This document shows, one piece after another, positions 52,850-62,073 of a DNA stretch of 64,000 nucleotides; position 1 is the first letter of the stretch; each line of letters starts with the position of its first letter. The DNA is from Rathayibacter sp. VKM Ac-2760. Lineage in GTDB: Bacteria; Actinomycetota; Actinomycetes; Actinomycetales; Microbacteriaceae. A model generated the notes under the pieces. That model did not search any database. It was not told the DNA's origin and worked only from the letters and a program-made list of their open reading frames with translations. A program made the translations under genes and the position numbers. The stretch covers positions 1 to 64,000 of the forward strand of contig NZ_CP047175.1 in the NCBI RefSeq assembly GCF_009834185.1. The letters run 5' to 3'.

Positions 52850-54199
52850 TCACCAGCCGTCGAGCCCGAGCTGCTGCGCTTGTTTCTCGACGTCGATGTC
52901 GTACGCCGCGGCGCCGTCGGCGGCGGAGGTGATGCCGGAGCCGACCTCGATCGCGATGTTCTCGAGGTTCGGGCCTTTCACCGGCGAGAGGAACTCGAGC
53001 GCCGGCGAGGTGCGGCCGGAGTCGAAGTAGGTCTGGACGTCCTTCACCATCTGCGGGACTTCGCCCTCGAGCGGGCAGGTGTCGATGACGTAGGGGCCAG
53101 TTGGGGTACCGGTCGACTGGCTGATCTCGCACGCCTCCGGGCTGGCCGCGATGAAGTCGACGAGCGTCTTCGCCGCCTCGAGCTCGTCGCCCTCGGTGCT
53201 CTTGGGGATGAAGAGGCCGGCCGGCTGCCAGATAGTGGCGGCGGTGTTGTCCGCCTCCGGAGCGGGCAGGGCGAAGAAACCGACGTCGTTCAGCCGGTCG
53301 GGGGTGTTCTGGGCGATCGCCCCCGCGGCATTCGTGAGCATGGGGTACTGGGCGGCGTCGCCCTCAGCGAGCATCCGCAGCGCCTGGTCGTGGGTGAGCG
53401 AGGGGAAGTCCTCGTTCAGCAGGCCGGCATCGAAGACGTCCTGCTGGTACTGGAACCCGATGATCCCCGGCTCGTCGGCAAATTTCACCTTGTTGGCGGT
53501 GAACTGCTCGGCCCAGTCCGGCTGCTCCGCGGCGATGTCGGCGTAGCTGGCGAGAACGAAGAGCTGGCTGGTCCAGGTCTCGCCGTAGGCCTGCAGCACG
53601 GGAGCGACGTCGGGCAGCTTCTGCTTGATCGTCTCGCTGTTCGCCATGAACTCATCCCAGGTCGTCGGCACCTGGAGGCCGAGCTCCTCGTAGACGGGGA
53701 TGTTGTAGAGGACGCCGCCGCCGAAGGAGGCTCCGATCGGCGCGCCGTAGGTGCCGGAGTCGGTCTTCACCGTGGTGAGGAAGTCGTCTGTGACGTTCCC
53801 GATCCACGACTGGTCGGACAAGTCGACGAGGGTCTGATCAGGGTTGAGGGCCTGGAACAGTGAGCCGGTGTTGTAGACGAAGACGTCCTCCATCTCGCCG
53901 GTCGCGAGCTTGGTCTTGGTCAGGTTGTCGCCCTCGGTGCCGGCCGGCTGCGTCTGCAGCGTCACCGAGATGTCGGGGTACTTCTCCTCGAAGGCGGCGA
54001 GCACGCGCTCGGCCGATTCGACACCGGTCGGGTCGTTGGCGACCAGGTAGCTGATCTCGACGGAGCCGTCTCCGCCGCCGCCCCCCGCCGAGCAGCCGGC
54101 GAGGGCGATCCCGGCCAGGGCGAGCCCCGCGCCGATCGACATCGTGCGTCGGAGCAGGGTGTGCCGGGGAGCCCCGGGCACCGCAGTTCTCGCGAACAT
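52850..54199 (-). CDS. Sugar-binding lipoprotein of ABC importer
   Basis: 449 residues. The N-terminus ends in a lipobox (GIALAGC), so the protein is anchored outside the membrane. The ISYLVANDPTGVESAERVLAAFEEKYPDISVTL opening and later WTSQLFVLASY and LTHDQALRMLAEGDAAQYPM are typical of CUT1 family 1 solute-binding proteins. It captures an oligosaccharide, probably a plant rhamnose- or galactose-containing glycoside judging by the downstream glycosidases (inference). It is the first gene of the operon, with LacI-type operators just upstream. Confidence 0.9.
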   Translation of the reverse strand: MFARTAVPGAPRHTLLRRTMSIGAGLALAGIALAGCSAGGGGGDGSVEISYLVANDPTGVESAERVLAAFEEKYPDISVTLQTQPAGTEGDNLTKTKLATGEMEDVFVYNTGSLFQALNPDQTLVDLSDQSWIGNVTDDFLTTVKTDSGTYGAPIGASFGGGVLYNIPVYEELGLQVPTTWDEFMANSETIKQKLPDVAPVLQAYGETWTSQLFVLASYADIAAEQPDWAEQFTANKVKFADEPGIIGFQYQQDVFDAGLLNEDFPSLTHDQALRMLAEGDAAQYPMLTNAAGAIAQNTPDRLNDVGFFALPAPEADNTAATIWQPAGLFIPKSTEGDELEAAKTLVDFIAASPEACEISQSTGTPTGPYVIDTCPLEGEVPQMVKDVQTYFDSGRTSPALEFLSPVKGPNLENIAIEVGSGITSAADGAAAYDIDVEKQAQQLGLDGW

Positions 54200-54229
54200 C
54201 TCTTACCTCTCTGTAAGTGGCCCGGTCAA

Positions 54230-54288
54230 TTGCCTCGATGCAAAACCGGAACGATGGCCAGGGTACGGGGATATTTGCTTCGATGCAA
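54230..54288. promoter_or_regulatory. Two LacI-type operators between divergent sugar operon and regulator
   Basis: TTGCCTCGATGCAA (54230-54243) and TTGCTTCGATGCAA (54275-54288) are near-palindromes of the TTGCxTCGAxGCAA type bound by LacI-family repressors. They are 45 bases apart in the divergent promoter. Confidence 0.85.
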
Positions 54289-54318
54289 TAGCCTGATGCT
54301 GAAGACAGAGGGAGGCTC

Positions 54319-55317
54319 ATGACCACACGTCGCGAAGTCGCTGCAGCGGCCGGGGTCTCGGTCCGCACCGTGTCGAATGTGGTGAACGGGTTCGCGAGCA
54401 TCGCGCCCGACACGCGGCAACGCGTCCTGGATGTGATCGAGTCGCTCGATTACCGGCCGAGCGAGATGGCGCGCAGTCTCAAAGTCGGGCGTACCGGCCT
54501 CATCGGCCTCATGCTGCCCGAGCTCGACACCCCCTACTTCGCAGAGCTGACCCGGGCGTTCGTCGAGGCCGGCGCCGAACGCGGCATCACCGTCGTGATC
54601 GATCAGACCAACGGCGATCCCGACCGCGAGCGAGAGTTCATCTCGCGAAGTGCGCGAGGTGGGCTCTTCGACGCTCTCGCTCTCAACCCGATCGCGCTCG
54701 ATCCGATCGACGTCGCTGTCCTCCGAGCCGGTGGCCCCGCCGTGTTCCTTGGCGAGACCGACATCCCCGGATTCGACCACGTGGCCATCGACAACCGCAC
54801 GGCCGCCCGCGAGGCCGTCGAGCACCTCATCGCCCGAGGACATCGGCGAATCGGAGTCATCGGAAGCAGGCAGGGCGGCGAGGGGACGATCCAGTTGCGG
54901 AACGCCGGCTACGAGGACGCACTCCGAGCGGCCGATCTCCCCGTGCTTAACGGCGGAGCGCCCGAGACCGCAGGTTTCAGACGCGAGTACGGCGCTGCCG
55001 CAATGCGGGAACTACTTAACGCCCCTGTCCGCCCCGATGGAGTCTTCTGCTACTCCGATCCACTCGCCGCTGGAGCGCTGCGCTCCCTGCACGAAGTCGG
55101 ACTGCGCTGTCCGGAAGACATTGCCATCGTCGGATTCGACGATATCGAGGAGGGGCGCTTCTCGTCGCCGTCGATCACTAGCATCAGCCCCGACAAGGAC
55201 TGGATCGCGCGAACCGCTCTCGACCGGCTCATCCGCCGGCTCTCGGGCGAGGACCTTAGGGCGGCCACGATTACCGCACCTCACCGCCTGGTCATCCGCG
55301 AGAGCTCGGGCGGCTGA
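54319..55317 (+). CDS. LacI-family regulator of the sugar operon
   Basis: 332 residues. The N-terminal headpiece is complete: TRREVAAAAGVSVRTVSNVVNG, then SIAPDTRQRVLDVIESLDYRPSEMARSLK. The sugar-binding core begins TGLIGLMLPELDTPYFAEL, and the GAAAMRELL and GVFCYSDPLAAGALRSLHEVG blocks are typical. It is expected to repress the divergent ABC/GH operon by binding the two operators at 54230-54288 and to be released by the imported sugar. GAGGGAGGCTC precedes the ATG. Confidence 0.93.
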   Translation: MTTRREVAAAAGVSVRTVSNVVNGFASIAPDTRQRVLDVIESLDYRPSEMARSLKVGRTGLIGLMLPELDTPYFAELTRAFVEAGAERGITVVIDQTNGDPDREREFISRSARGGLFDALALNPIALDPIDVAVLRAGGPAVFLGETDIPGFDHVAIDNRTAAREAVEHLIARGHRRIGVIGSRQGGEGTIQLRNAGYEDALRAADLPVLNGGAPETAGFRREYGAAAMRELLNAPVRPDGVFCYSDPLAAGALRSLHEVGLRCPEDIAIVGFDDIEEGRFSSPSITSISPDKDWIARTALDRLIRRLSGEDLRAATITAPHRLVIRESSGG

Positions 55318-55558
55318 CGGACACGGCCGCCCAGGAGTACCGGACGGACAGACTCGTCATGGGCGAGTAGGCGTACACGCTACCGGGAGGAGGTCATTGG
55401 GTGAGGAGGGCGGGAGTGACGAGGGCCGTGGCCAAACACGGCGCGCGCGACCGCGTACGGGGGGCGCATGTCCCGGACGACGAAGGCCAGCGTCCTGTCG
55501 CCGGATGGAGACTGGCGACGGCATCGTCTCGACATCCACCGGGCTCGCCACCACCGCT

Positions 55559-56395
55559 TCACCCGCTGACGGAGATCCTGACGGTCGCTATCTCAAACGG
55601 ACGCATCTCGAGGTGCATCGCGTCACCGGGCTGATCGGGGAGAGCTCTCTCCAGAAGATCGGTCCTCGTGGCGCCTGCCGCAGGGAAGCCGGCGATGAGG
55701 TCGGCGACCGCCCGCCCACCGCGGGACTCGTAGACACGGACGATCACGTCACCCGAGCCGTCCTCCGCCAGCTTGACGGCTTCCACCAGCACCGAGCGCG
55801 AACCGTCGACGCGGACGATCGGCTCGATCTCTACGCGGGGTCCGGTACCCACCTCGCGCAGCGGCAGGTTGAGCCGGTATCCCTCGGCGACCGCGTCGAG
55901 CACTCCCCCGGTCGAGACCGAGTGGCGGAAGACATGCTCTCCCTGGTCCGCCGCGGGGTCGGGGAACGTCGGAGCACGCAGCAGCGATTCACGCACGACC
56001 GTCGTCGTGCCGCCTTCGCGCCGCGAGACGCGAGTGACGTCATGCCCGTAGACACGATCGTTCGCAACCGTGACGCCGAACCCCGGCTCGTCGACGTGCA
56101 GCCAGCGGTGAGCCACCGTCTCGAACCGCGCGGCATCCCAAGAGGTGTTGCGGTGGGTGGGACGACGGACATGACCGAACTGGATCTCACTCGCTGCCGT
56201 CTCGGCGTGCACGTCGAAGTCGAACGCGAGCTTGAGCAGCTTCTGCCGCTCCCTCCACTGCACGCGAGTCTCGATGTCCAAGGCGCGCCCGTCCGCCGAC
56301 AAGGACAGGCGCTGAGTGGCGGAGGAGCGGGGCTCCCCGGTCCCGATGTCGCGCGAGACCACCAACGTCTCCCTCGAGTCAGACCGTCCGCGCAC
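55559..56395 (-). pseudogene. C-terminal remnant of a GH38 alpha-mannosidase
   Basis: About 278 residues remain of an enzyme that is usually around 1000. ADGRALDIETRVQWRERQKLLKLAFDFDV (about 33-61), then GHVRRPTHRNTSWDAARFETVAHRWLHVDEPGFGVTVANDRVYG, match the C-terminal beta domains of GH38. The catalytic N-terminal domain is missing. The sequence upstream of about 56380 belongs to a different, oppositely oriented gene remnant, so a deletion or inversion endpoint lies there. The fragment is probably not expressed. Confidence 0.82.
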
Positions 56396-56556
56396 GGATC
56401 TGGCGGGGTATCACCGAGCAGAGCGCCGTCGACCGGACACTCAGAGAACACGCCGCCATCCTCGCGGCCATCGAAGCCTCCGACAGCCGGCTGGCCGAAG
56501 CGCTCACCCTCGTGCACGTGAGCGGCGTTGAGGAATGGCTCCGCCGGGCTCTCTGA
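56386..56556 (+). pseudogene. C-terminal remnant of a GntR (FCD-domain) regulator
   Basis: A plus-strand frame reads REHAAILAAIEASDSRLAEALTLVHVSGVEEWLRRAL before a TGA, the typical last helices of FadR-type FCD domains (EHxxIxxAIxxxDxxxAxxxxxxHxxxxxxxL). The DNA-binding and metal-binding parts are gone. It abuts the GH38 remnant head to head. The palindrome at 56656 lies 100 bases downstream, where a GntR-controlled promoter may once have driven lost genes. Confidence 0.7.
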
Positions 56557-56655
56557 CCGAGGTATGACGAGCCAGGGTGACACCGCCCGCTCGACGCGGC
56601 CGACTCGGGGCTGACGTTCGTCTTCTTCCTTTTTCAGCCAGTCGCCCAGTATCCG

Positions 56656-56669
56656 ATAATCTATATTAT
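56656..56669. promoter_or_regulatory. Palindrome ATAATCTATATTAT, right copy
   Basis: Sits in a 24-base segment nearly identical to that at 46437. It lies just beyond the GntR remnant and could be its operator. Confidence 0.5.
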
Positions 56670-56779
56670 GTCAGTTTACTCGGGGTTCGCGCAGGTCGTC
56701 GGGTAGGTCGATGCGTTCGTGGCGGCCGGCATCGCAATGTGACTCGCGGAGGCTCGTCTAATGCGGTGCCCGCTCGACT

Positions 56780-57430
56780 TCAACCGTGAAGCTCCTCGGA
56801 GAGACGGCGTGCGGCCTCGACGAGGAGTTCGCCGTGGTCGCGGCCCGGCGTGGTGTGGAGTCGCGCCACTGGCACGACCACACACAGTGCGGCGACGAGC
56901 GCCCCGTCGATGACGATGGGGGCGCTGACCGAGGAGAGACCCTGGGTCCGCGACTGAATCTGCTCGAACCAGCCATGCTGAAGAATCGATTCCTGCGCCT
57001 CGGGCGTCTTGGCGAGCACTCCACCGGCCGAGCCCGCCGGGAGCGGGATACGAGCTCCGACGGGAAGTGTCACGCGCAGCGCATGCTCGGTTTCGGCCGA
57101 CAGTCGGCAGACGCGGAAGTCGCCGCTGCGCACCCAGAGCTGAACGCTCTCACCACAGGCGTCGCGGAGTGCGAGCACGTGCGGCAGCGCGGTGGTGTCC
57201 AGGCGCGAGCGGGCCACGCGCCAGCCATGGACGTAACGGCCATCCGCGTATCGGCGGAGGAAGCCTTCCTCCACCATCGCGAGCGCGATTCGATGCACGG
57301 TCGACACCGACAGCCCCGTGAGTCGGCCGATGTCGCTCGCGCCCGCGGGCCCTCCGTCCAGGGCGTCGAGGATCTGAGCGACCCGCTCGAGCATCCGGTT
57401 CGAGGGAGCGGGCCGTGCCTCTGCTGCCAT
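56780..57430 (-). CDS. IclR-family regulator
   Basis: 216 residues. The N-terminal winged helix is RVAQILDALDGGPAGASDIGRLTGLSVSTVHRIALAMVEEGFLRR. The effector-binding domain has LPVGARIPLPAGSAGGVLAK and VSAPIVIDGALVAALCVVVP. It is about 30 residues shorter than many IclR proteins, but the main blocks are present. It shares its orientation with, and lies just after, the frameshifted lyase and CoA-transferase genes, so it probably regulated that pathway. Confidence 0.88.
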   Translation of the reverse strand: MAAEARPAPSNRMLERVAQILDALDGGPAGASDIGRLTGLSVSTVHRIALAMVEEGFLRRYADGRYVHGWRVARSRLDTTALPHVLALRDACGESVQLWVRSGDFRVCRLSAETEHALRVTLPVGARIPLPAGSAGGVLAKTPEAQESILQHGWFEQIQSRTQGLSSVSAPIVIDGALVAALCVVVPVARLHTTPGRDHGELLVEAARRLSEELHG

Positions 57431-57483
57431 CTTCTGTCCTGTTCAGCTGGGGGCCGGCTCGGCCCTTCGGACCCCGCCCACGG

Positions 57484-58346
57484 TCAGGCGGCGATCGGCG
57501 GCGAGGAGTGGACGACTGTGCGGGCCTGCGCGGTGACCTCGGCGAGGCGTGTGACGTCGATGCCGGTGTCGTGTCCGGCCCCGTGGAGATGCCGGACCAG
57601 CTCGAGGGTGTCGAGGTTACCGGCTGCGCCCGGCGCGAACGGACATCCGCCGTAGCCGGCGAGGGCGGCGTCGAAGCGGACGATGCCGTCCTCGACCGCG
57701 GTGAGCACCGTTTCGAGGGCTCTCCCGTGGGCGTTGTGCAGATGCAGGGAGTAGTCCAGGTGTGGCAACGCCTCCCGGACGCGGCGGGTGGTGTCCAGGA
57801 CGAGGTCGGGTGTGGCGGTGCCGAGTGTGTCGGCGAGACCGACCATGGTGACGCCCATCCGCGCGAACCATTCGGCGAGGTGGACGACCCGCTCAGCGGG
57901 GACGTCGCCCTCGAAAGGGCAGACGAACGCGGTGGAGATGCCCGCGACGAACTGCACGCCGCTCCCCTGGTGCCGATGTACTGCCCGTTCCAGGTCGTCG
58001 AGGGCGGCCTCCGTGGACTTGCCTGCATTGGCGGTGCTGTGTCCCGTGCTCGCGGAGGCGACGATCTCGATCTCTCGCACTCCCGCCTCGATCGCTCGGT
58101 CGATGCCTCTGCCGTTCAGGGCGAGGGCGGTCACTCGGCTGCGTCGACAGGACGGGCCGCGAAGAGTTCGGCGGCATCGGCCATCTGCGGCACCCGGGTC
58201 GGGTTGACGAAGGAGGCGGCTTCGATCCGACCGACGCCCGCACGGCGGAGGAGATCGGCGATGCGCAGCTTCTCGGTGGTGGGAACGACGACGTGTTCGT
58301 CCTGGAGGCCGTCGCGGAGGAACACGTCAGTGATCTCAACACGCAT
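57484..58346 (-). pseudogene. HMG-CoA-lyase-like gene broken by a frameshift
   Basis: Two overlapping frames make one protein of about 287 residues. The first (from 58346) has the lyase N-terminus VFLRDGLQDE with the catalytic Arg and Asp region and ends ...ARPVDAAE. The second (from 58134) continues VTALALNGRGIDRAIEAG and carries ADTLGTATP, HLHNAHGRA (metal-binding HxH) and AGYGGCPFAPGAAGN (the catalytic Cys loop). At 58131-58134 the sequence GCCGAGTGACC suggests one lost G. The family is hydroxymethylglutaryl-CoA lyase-like aldolases. Unless recoded or an assembly error, the gene is inactive. It overlaps the CoA-transferase gene. Confidence 0.85.
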
Positions 58347-59575
58347 CGGTGGCCTCCTGCAGAGCGCTCAGCTCAGTGTCGGTGTATCCGGCGACGTCGC
58401 GCAGGATCTCTTCGGTGTGGGCTCCGAGATCGGGCCCCAACCAGCGGGTGGCGCCTTCCGCGCCCGGGATGACCGGTACGACGCCGGGGAAACGGATGAG
58501 CCGGGGCTCATCGTCCACGACCACTTCCCGTGTCTCGATCATGCCACGCGCCCGATGATGCGGGTCCTCTGCGATCGACGCCGCGTCGTAGACGGGTCCG
58601 GCGGGGACACCGGCGGCATCCAGTTCGGCCTGCACTTCTGCGAGTGAGCGAGACCGCGTCCACTGCTCGATCATCGTGTTGAGCTCGTCCTCGCGCGCTT
58701 GGCGTCCTTCGGACGTACGGAGCGAGACGTCTTTGGCGAGGTCGCTCCGGCCGATGACGCGCATCAGGCGGGAGAAGACGGAGGAGGCGTTGCCGCCGAT
58801 GACCACTTCCAGCCCGTCCGCGCACGGGTACGCCCCCATCGGGACGACTCCGGGCAGCGAACCCCCCGATCGCTTGCGCGATCATCCCGTACGCGTCGTA
58901 TTCGGGGACGAGGGCTTCCAGGAGGCTGAACAGGCCTTAGTAGAGCCCGATGTCGACGACCTGCGCCACGGTCGTGATGCCGCGCGCCCGCTGGAGCATC
59001 AGCATCAGTGCGCCGATCGCCCCGTACAGACCGGCGACCGTGTCGGCCATGCTCGCCGCCTGCCGGGATGCGGGGCGGTCGGGATCGCCCGTGAGGAAGC
59101 GGAGCCCGGCGAAGGCTTCCGCTGCGCTTCCGAATCCTGCGCGGTCCCGGTACGGACCGGTCTGCCCGTACCCGGAGATCCGCACCAGCATTGCGTTCGG
59201 GTTCAGCTCGCGCAGGACGTTCGGTCCGATGCCCCACTTCTCGATGGTGCCGGGCCGGAAGTTCTCGATCACGACGTCCGACTTCGCCATCAGTCGTTTC
59301 ACGGCCTCGCGGCCCTCTTCGCGCCTGAGGTCGAGAACGACGGACTTCTTGTTGCGTCCGACGGTACGGAAGAGCATGGAGGTCGTGCCGACCGGGCGGC
59401 GCCAGTCGCGGAGCTCGTCGCCACCGGGCTTCTCGATCTTGATGACCTCGGCGCCGAAATCGCCGAAGATGCGGGACGCGAACGGCGCAGCGATGTAGTT
59501 GCCGAGTTCCAGGACGCGGATCCCGTTGAGGGGCATCGCGGAGGTGTCCACGGGCTCGGTGGTAGGCGACATCAT
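58336..59575 (-). pseudogene. CaiB/BaiF CoA-transferase gene with stop codon and frameshift
   Basis: The N-terminal half (from 59575) shows LNGIRVLELGNYIAAPFASRIFGDFGAEVIKIEKPGGDELRDW and NKKSVVLDLRREEG, typical of family III CoA-transferases, with the catalytic Asp in the VVDIGLY region. It then meets a TAA at about 58935-58937 where GAA (Glu) is expected. After a short readable stretch (FSLLEALVPEYDAYGMIAQAIGG) a run of six G at about 58872 shifts the frame, and the C-terminal half continues from MGAYPCADGLEVVIGG to the end at 58336. Two independent lesions indicate a true pseudogene. The full protein would be about 410 residues. Confidence 0.88.
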
Positions 59576-59582
59576 TGTGACC

Positions 59583-59613
59583 TCTCATAGAGTGAGATCA
59601 AGTGTCCCACTTG
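59583..59613. promoter_or_regulatory. Candidate IclR operators in divergent promoter
   Basis: TCTCATAGAGTGAGA (59583-59597) and CAAGTGTCCCACTTG (59599-59613) are two adjacent interrupted palindromes between the CoA-transferase gene and the divergent IclR regulator at 59822. Confidence 0.55.
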
Positions 59614-59821
59614 GTGAGACAACGGTAGCCAGCCCCGCAGTCGACCACAAGGGGCGACGCTCGCGCGCGAGTGTGCCGATCAGCTCCGTCTCCGACGCGC
59701 CGAGGGAGCGGTCGAGCGTCCTCGGCTCTGTCGCCGTTCTACTATCGAACATGGCATCCCACCCGGTGACGGCGCATCTCCTGCATCAGGACACGATGTG
59801 CCGAGCGGCGGGAGCGACCCG

Positions 59822-60541
59822 ATGACCGAAGCCGTTCGCATGCCGACCCCTGGTGGTTCGCAGACCCTGGACCGCGGCGTCAGCATTCTCGAGCTCCTGG
59901 CGGAGGCTCCGGCCGGCCTGACGATCGACGAAGTCGCGCGCCACCTGACGGTGCACCGCTCCATCGCCTACCGGTTGCTGCGGACGCTCGAGGATCACCG
60001 GTTGATTGTGCGCGACTCGCAGGGGCGCATCGTTCTGGGGCCGCGGATGGCGGCACTGGCCGCCGGTGTGTCGTCCGATCTTCAGGCGTCGTCACTGCCT
60101 GAGCTACGCGCGGTCGCGCAGGAGCTCGGAATGACCTGCTTCCTCACGGTCCTCGATGCTGACGAATGCGTCACCCTGGTGAGTGTCGAAGCGCGGAGCA
60201 CGATCGCCGCGTCCGTGGCTCAGCGACCCGGAGCGCGCCATGCGATCACCGTCGGCGCTCCTGGCAAGGCGATCCTCTCCGCCCTCCCAGAGAGTGAGTG
60301 GCCCGAGGGCATCTCGCCCGAGCTGCGCGCCGAGATCCACGCGATCGCCCTCCGCGGCTTCGCCACCAGCCACGACGAGGTCATCGCCACCGTGCAGGCG
60401 GTGTCAGTGCCCCTCGTCACGCGACGTCTGCAACCGGCGGCACTGGCGGTCATGTACGTCGGAGCCACCCGCGATCCGGCAGTACTGGCGAACCGTCTTC
60501 TCGTGGCCGCTGCGGCGATCCGAGTCGCGCTCGACGGGTGA
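59822..60541 (+). CDS. IclR-family regulator
   Basis: 239 residues from the ATG at 59822, with GGGAG seven bases upstream. The HTH is TLDRGVSILELLAEAPAGLTIDEVARHLTVHRSIAYRLLRTLEDHRL. The effector domain carries LGMTCFLTVLDADECVTLVSVE, RHAITVGAPGKAIL and a SVPLVTR block. It diverges from the CoA-transferase/lyase genes across the palindromes at 59583, so it probably controls them. Two IclR genes in 4 kb suggest two linked catabolic units. Confidence 0.9.
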   Translation: MTEAVRMPTPGGSQTLDRGVSILELLAEAPAGLTIDEVARHLTVHRSIAYRLLRTLEDHRLIVRDSQGRIVLGPRMAALAAGVSSDLQASSLPELRAVAQELGMTCFLTVLDADECVTLVSVEARSTIAASVAQRPGARHAITVGAPGKAILSALPESEWPEGISPELRAEIHAIALRGFATSHDEVIATVQAVSVPLVTRRLQPAALAVMYVGATRDPAVLANRLLVAAAAIRVALDG

Positions 60542-60623
60542 TCGGGGACTCGAGCGAGCCCGTCGGCACGGCTGTGGACACAGCCGGCACCGGTGTCGCG
60601 CGACGCGGAAGTGTCCACGACCG

Positions 60624-61094
60624 CTACGACCCCGTGGCCGCCTCGGCGTCCACGGTCGATGCGATCGCGGCTGCTTCGGTGAGCTCGATCCGGACGCCGA
60701 CCGGAGCGTTCATCAGGAAGCAGGCCCGTCGCCGGCGGCCGCCGCGGAACGTCACCGCGTCGTCCTGATCGCCGAGCTCCGAGAGGAGGGCGCCGATGTC
60801 CTGCACGCGCAGGCAGACGTGGTGCAGCCCTTCTCCGTTCGCGTCGAGCCAGCTGCGGACCGGACCCTCGCGGAGCGGCTGCACGAGCTGGATCAGGTCG
60901 GGTCCCGCCGCGAGGTACATCACTCTCACTCCGGGCTCGTCGAGCACCTCGTCGTCGACGATCCGCAGTCCGAGTCGATCGGTGTAGTAGACCGCGGCTC
61001 GCTCGGCGTCCTGCACCACGATGCCGATGTGATCGATTCCACCGACCGGGCCTGAGAACCCCGGGACCCCGCCCCCGCCGGAGTGGAGCATCAT
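60624..61094 (-). CDS. VOC-superfamily protein (methylmalonyl-CoA-epimerase-like)
   Basis: 156 residues. Two beta-alpha-beta modules are visible. The first has GGIDHIGIVVQDAERAAVYYTDRLGLRIVDDE, with the first metal His. The second has GEGLHHVCLRVQDIGALLSEL and ends GVRIELTE, where His and Glu ligands sit. It is closest in style to methylmalonyl-CoA epimerases or other CoA-ester-acting VOC proteins. It lies 7 bases after the dehydrogenase gene and shares its direction. Confidence 0.82.
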   Translation of the reverse strand: MMLHSGGGGVPGFSGPVGGIDHIGIVVQDAERAAVYYTDRLGLRIVDDEVLDEPGVRVMYLAAGPDLIQLVQPLREGPVRSWLDANGEGLHHVCLRVQDIGALLSELGDQDDAVTFRGGRRRRACFLMNAPVGVRIELTEAAAIASTVDAEAATGS

Positions 61095-61101
61095 CGTGCG
61101 C

Positions 61102-61731
61102 TCATCGAGGGTCTGCTCGCAGCGTCTCGGTGATCACTCCCGTGGGCACGCCGCCTCGGAGAACGGTGTCGAGATTGCCCCACACGGCGGCGATCCGTCG
61201 CTGGACGTTCTCCCATCCGACTCCCGCCATGTGAGGAGTGCAGATCACGTTGTCGAGTTCTCGGAGGGGGCTCGATGCCGCCAGCGGCTCGGCCGCGAAC
61301 ACGTCGAGTCCGGCGCCGACGATGGCCCGCCGGCGCAGGGCGTCGACGAGTGCCCCCTCATCGAGGACCTCTCCTCGCCCGACGTTCACGAGAATGCCGC
61401 TCGACTTCATCAGCGCGAGCTGCTCTGCGCCGATCAACTGGTGCGATTTCTCGTTGAGGGGCACATTCACGCAGACGATGTCGGACCGAGTCATCAGCTC
61501 CTCCAGCGAGACGGCGGTCGCGGGGATGAGCTCGGACACCGTCAGCGGGATCTGCGCGTCGTCGTAGTAGACGACGTCCGCCCCGAAGCCGTGGTGGACG
61601 ATCTTGCCCACCCATCTGCCGATGTTGCCGAGACCAATGATCCCGACCGTCTTTCCGTAGAGCTCGCCGTAGGAGGTCTCATCCAGATCCGGGCGCCACG
61701 CACCGTCTCGCATGAGCTTTACCCGACCCAA
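61102..61731 (-). pseudogene. D-isomer-specific 2-hydroxyacid dehydrogenase, N-terminus missing
   Basis: 209 residues remain; the family has about 310-330. The NAD-binding domain is intact: GKTVGIIGLGNIGRWVGKI (GxGxxG), VNVGRGEVLDEGALVDAL with the substrate-binding Arg, GLDVFAAEP with Glu and CTPHMAG with His. The N-terminal half of the substrate domain is absent: only a TTG start at 61731 is available, and the upstream sequence shows stops in each frame. The cut may be a deletion or several frameshifts. Function is probably lost, though a dehydrogenase of a hydroxy- or keto-acid was intended. Confidence 0.78.
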
Positions 61732-61739
61732 TTGTTCAC

Positions 61740-62073
61740 TCAGTGGGAGAGAGCCTCCCGCTGGCTGCGCACAAGGTATGTGGCGTTCCGCGCGTCCGCA
61801 AGGGCATCGTCGGCGGATCCGGAAGTCCGGGCTCCGGCGGGGCGTTGCGGCGGTCGCCGGCTCGGAGCTCGGCGACGAGCCGACGCGGCCGGTGCAGAGG
61901 GAGGGGAGGCGCGCCGATGAGCCCGGTGCATCCGGGAGGGTGAGGCTGCTGTGCAGGACGGGGGTGAGGCGGTCACCGAGCAGGGCGCGACTACGGGCAT
62001 CGGAACGCCGGCGCCACCTGCGGCCTCGACCGCCCCGGCGTCGTGACCTCCCACCGGGACGGCGGCCTCGATG
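61740..62073. other. Region without an intact gene
   Basis: About 330 bases where the N-terminal part of the dehydrogenase would be expected. A minus-strand frame ends in ARNATYLVRSQREALSH at 61740 and might be a frameshifted part of it, but the rest is low-complexity Ala/Pro/Arg sequence. Confidence 0.4.
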
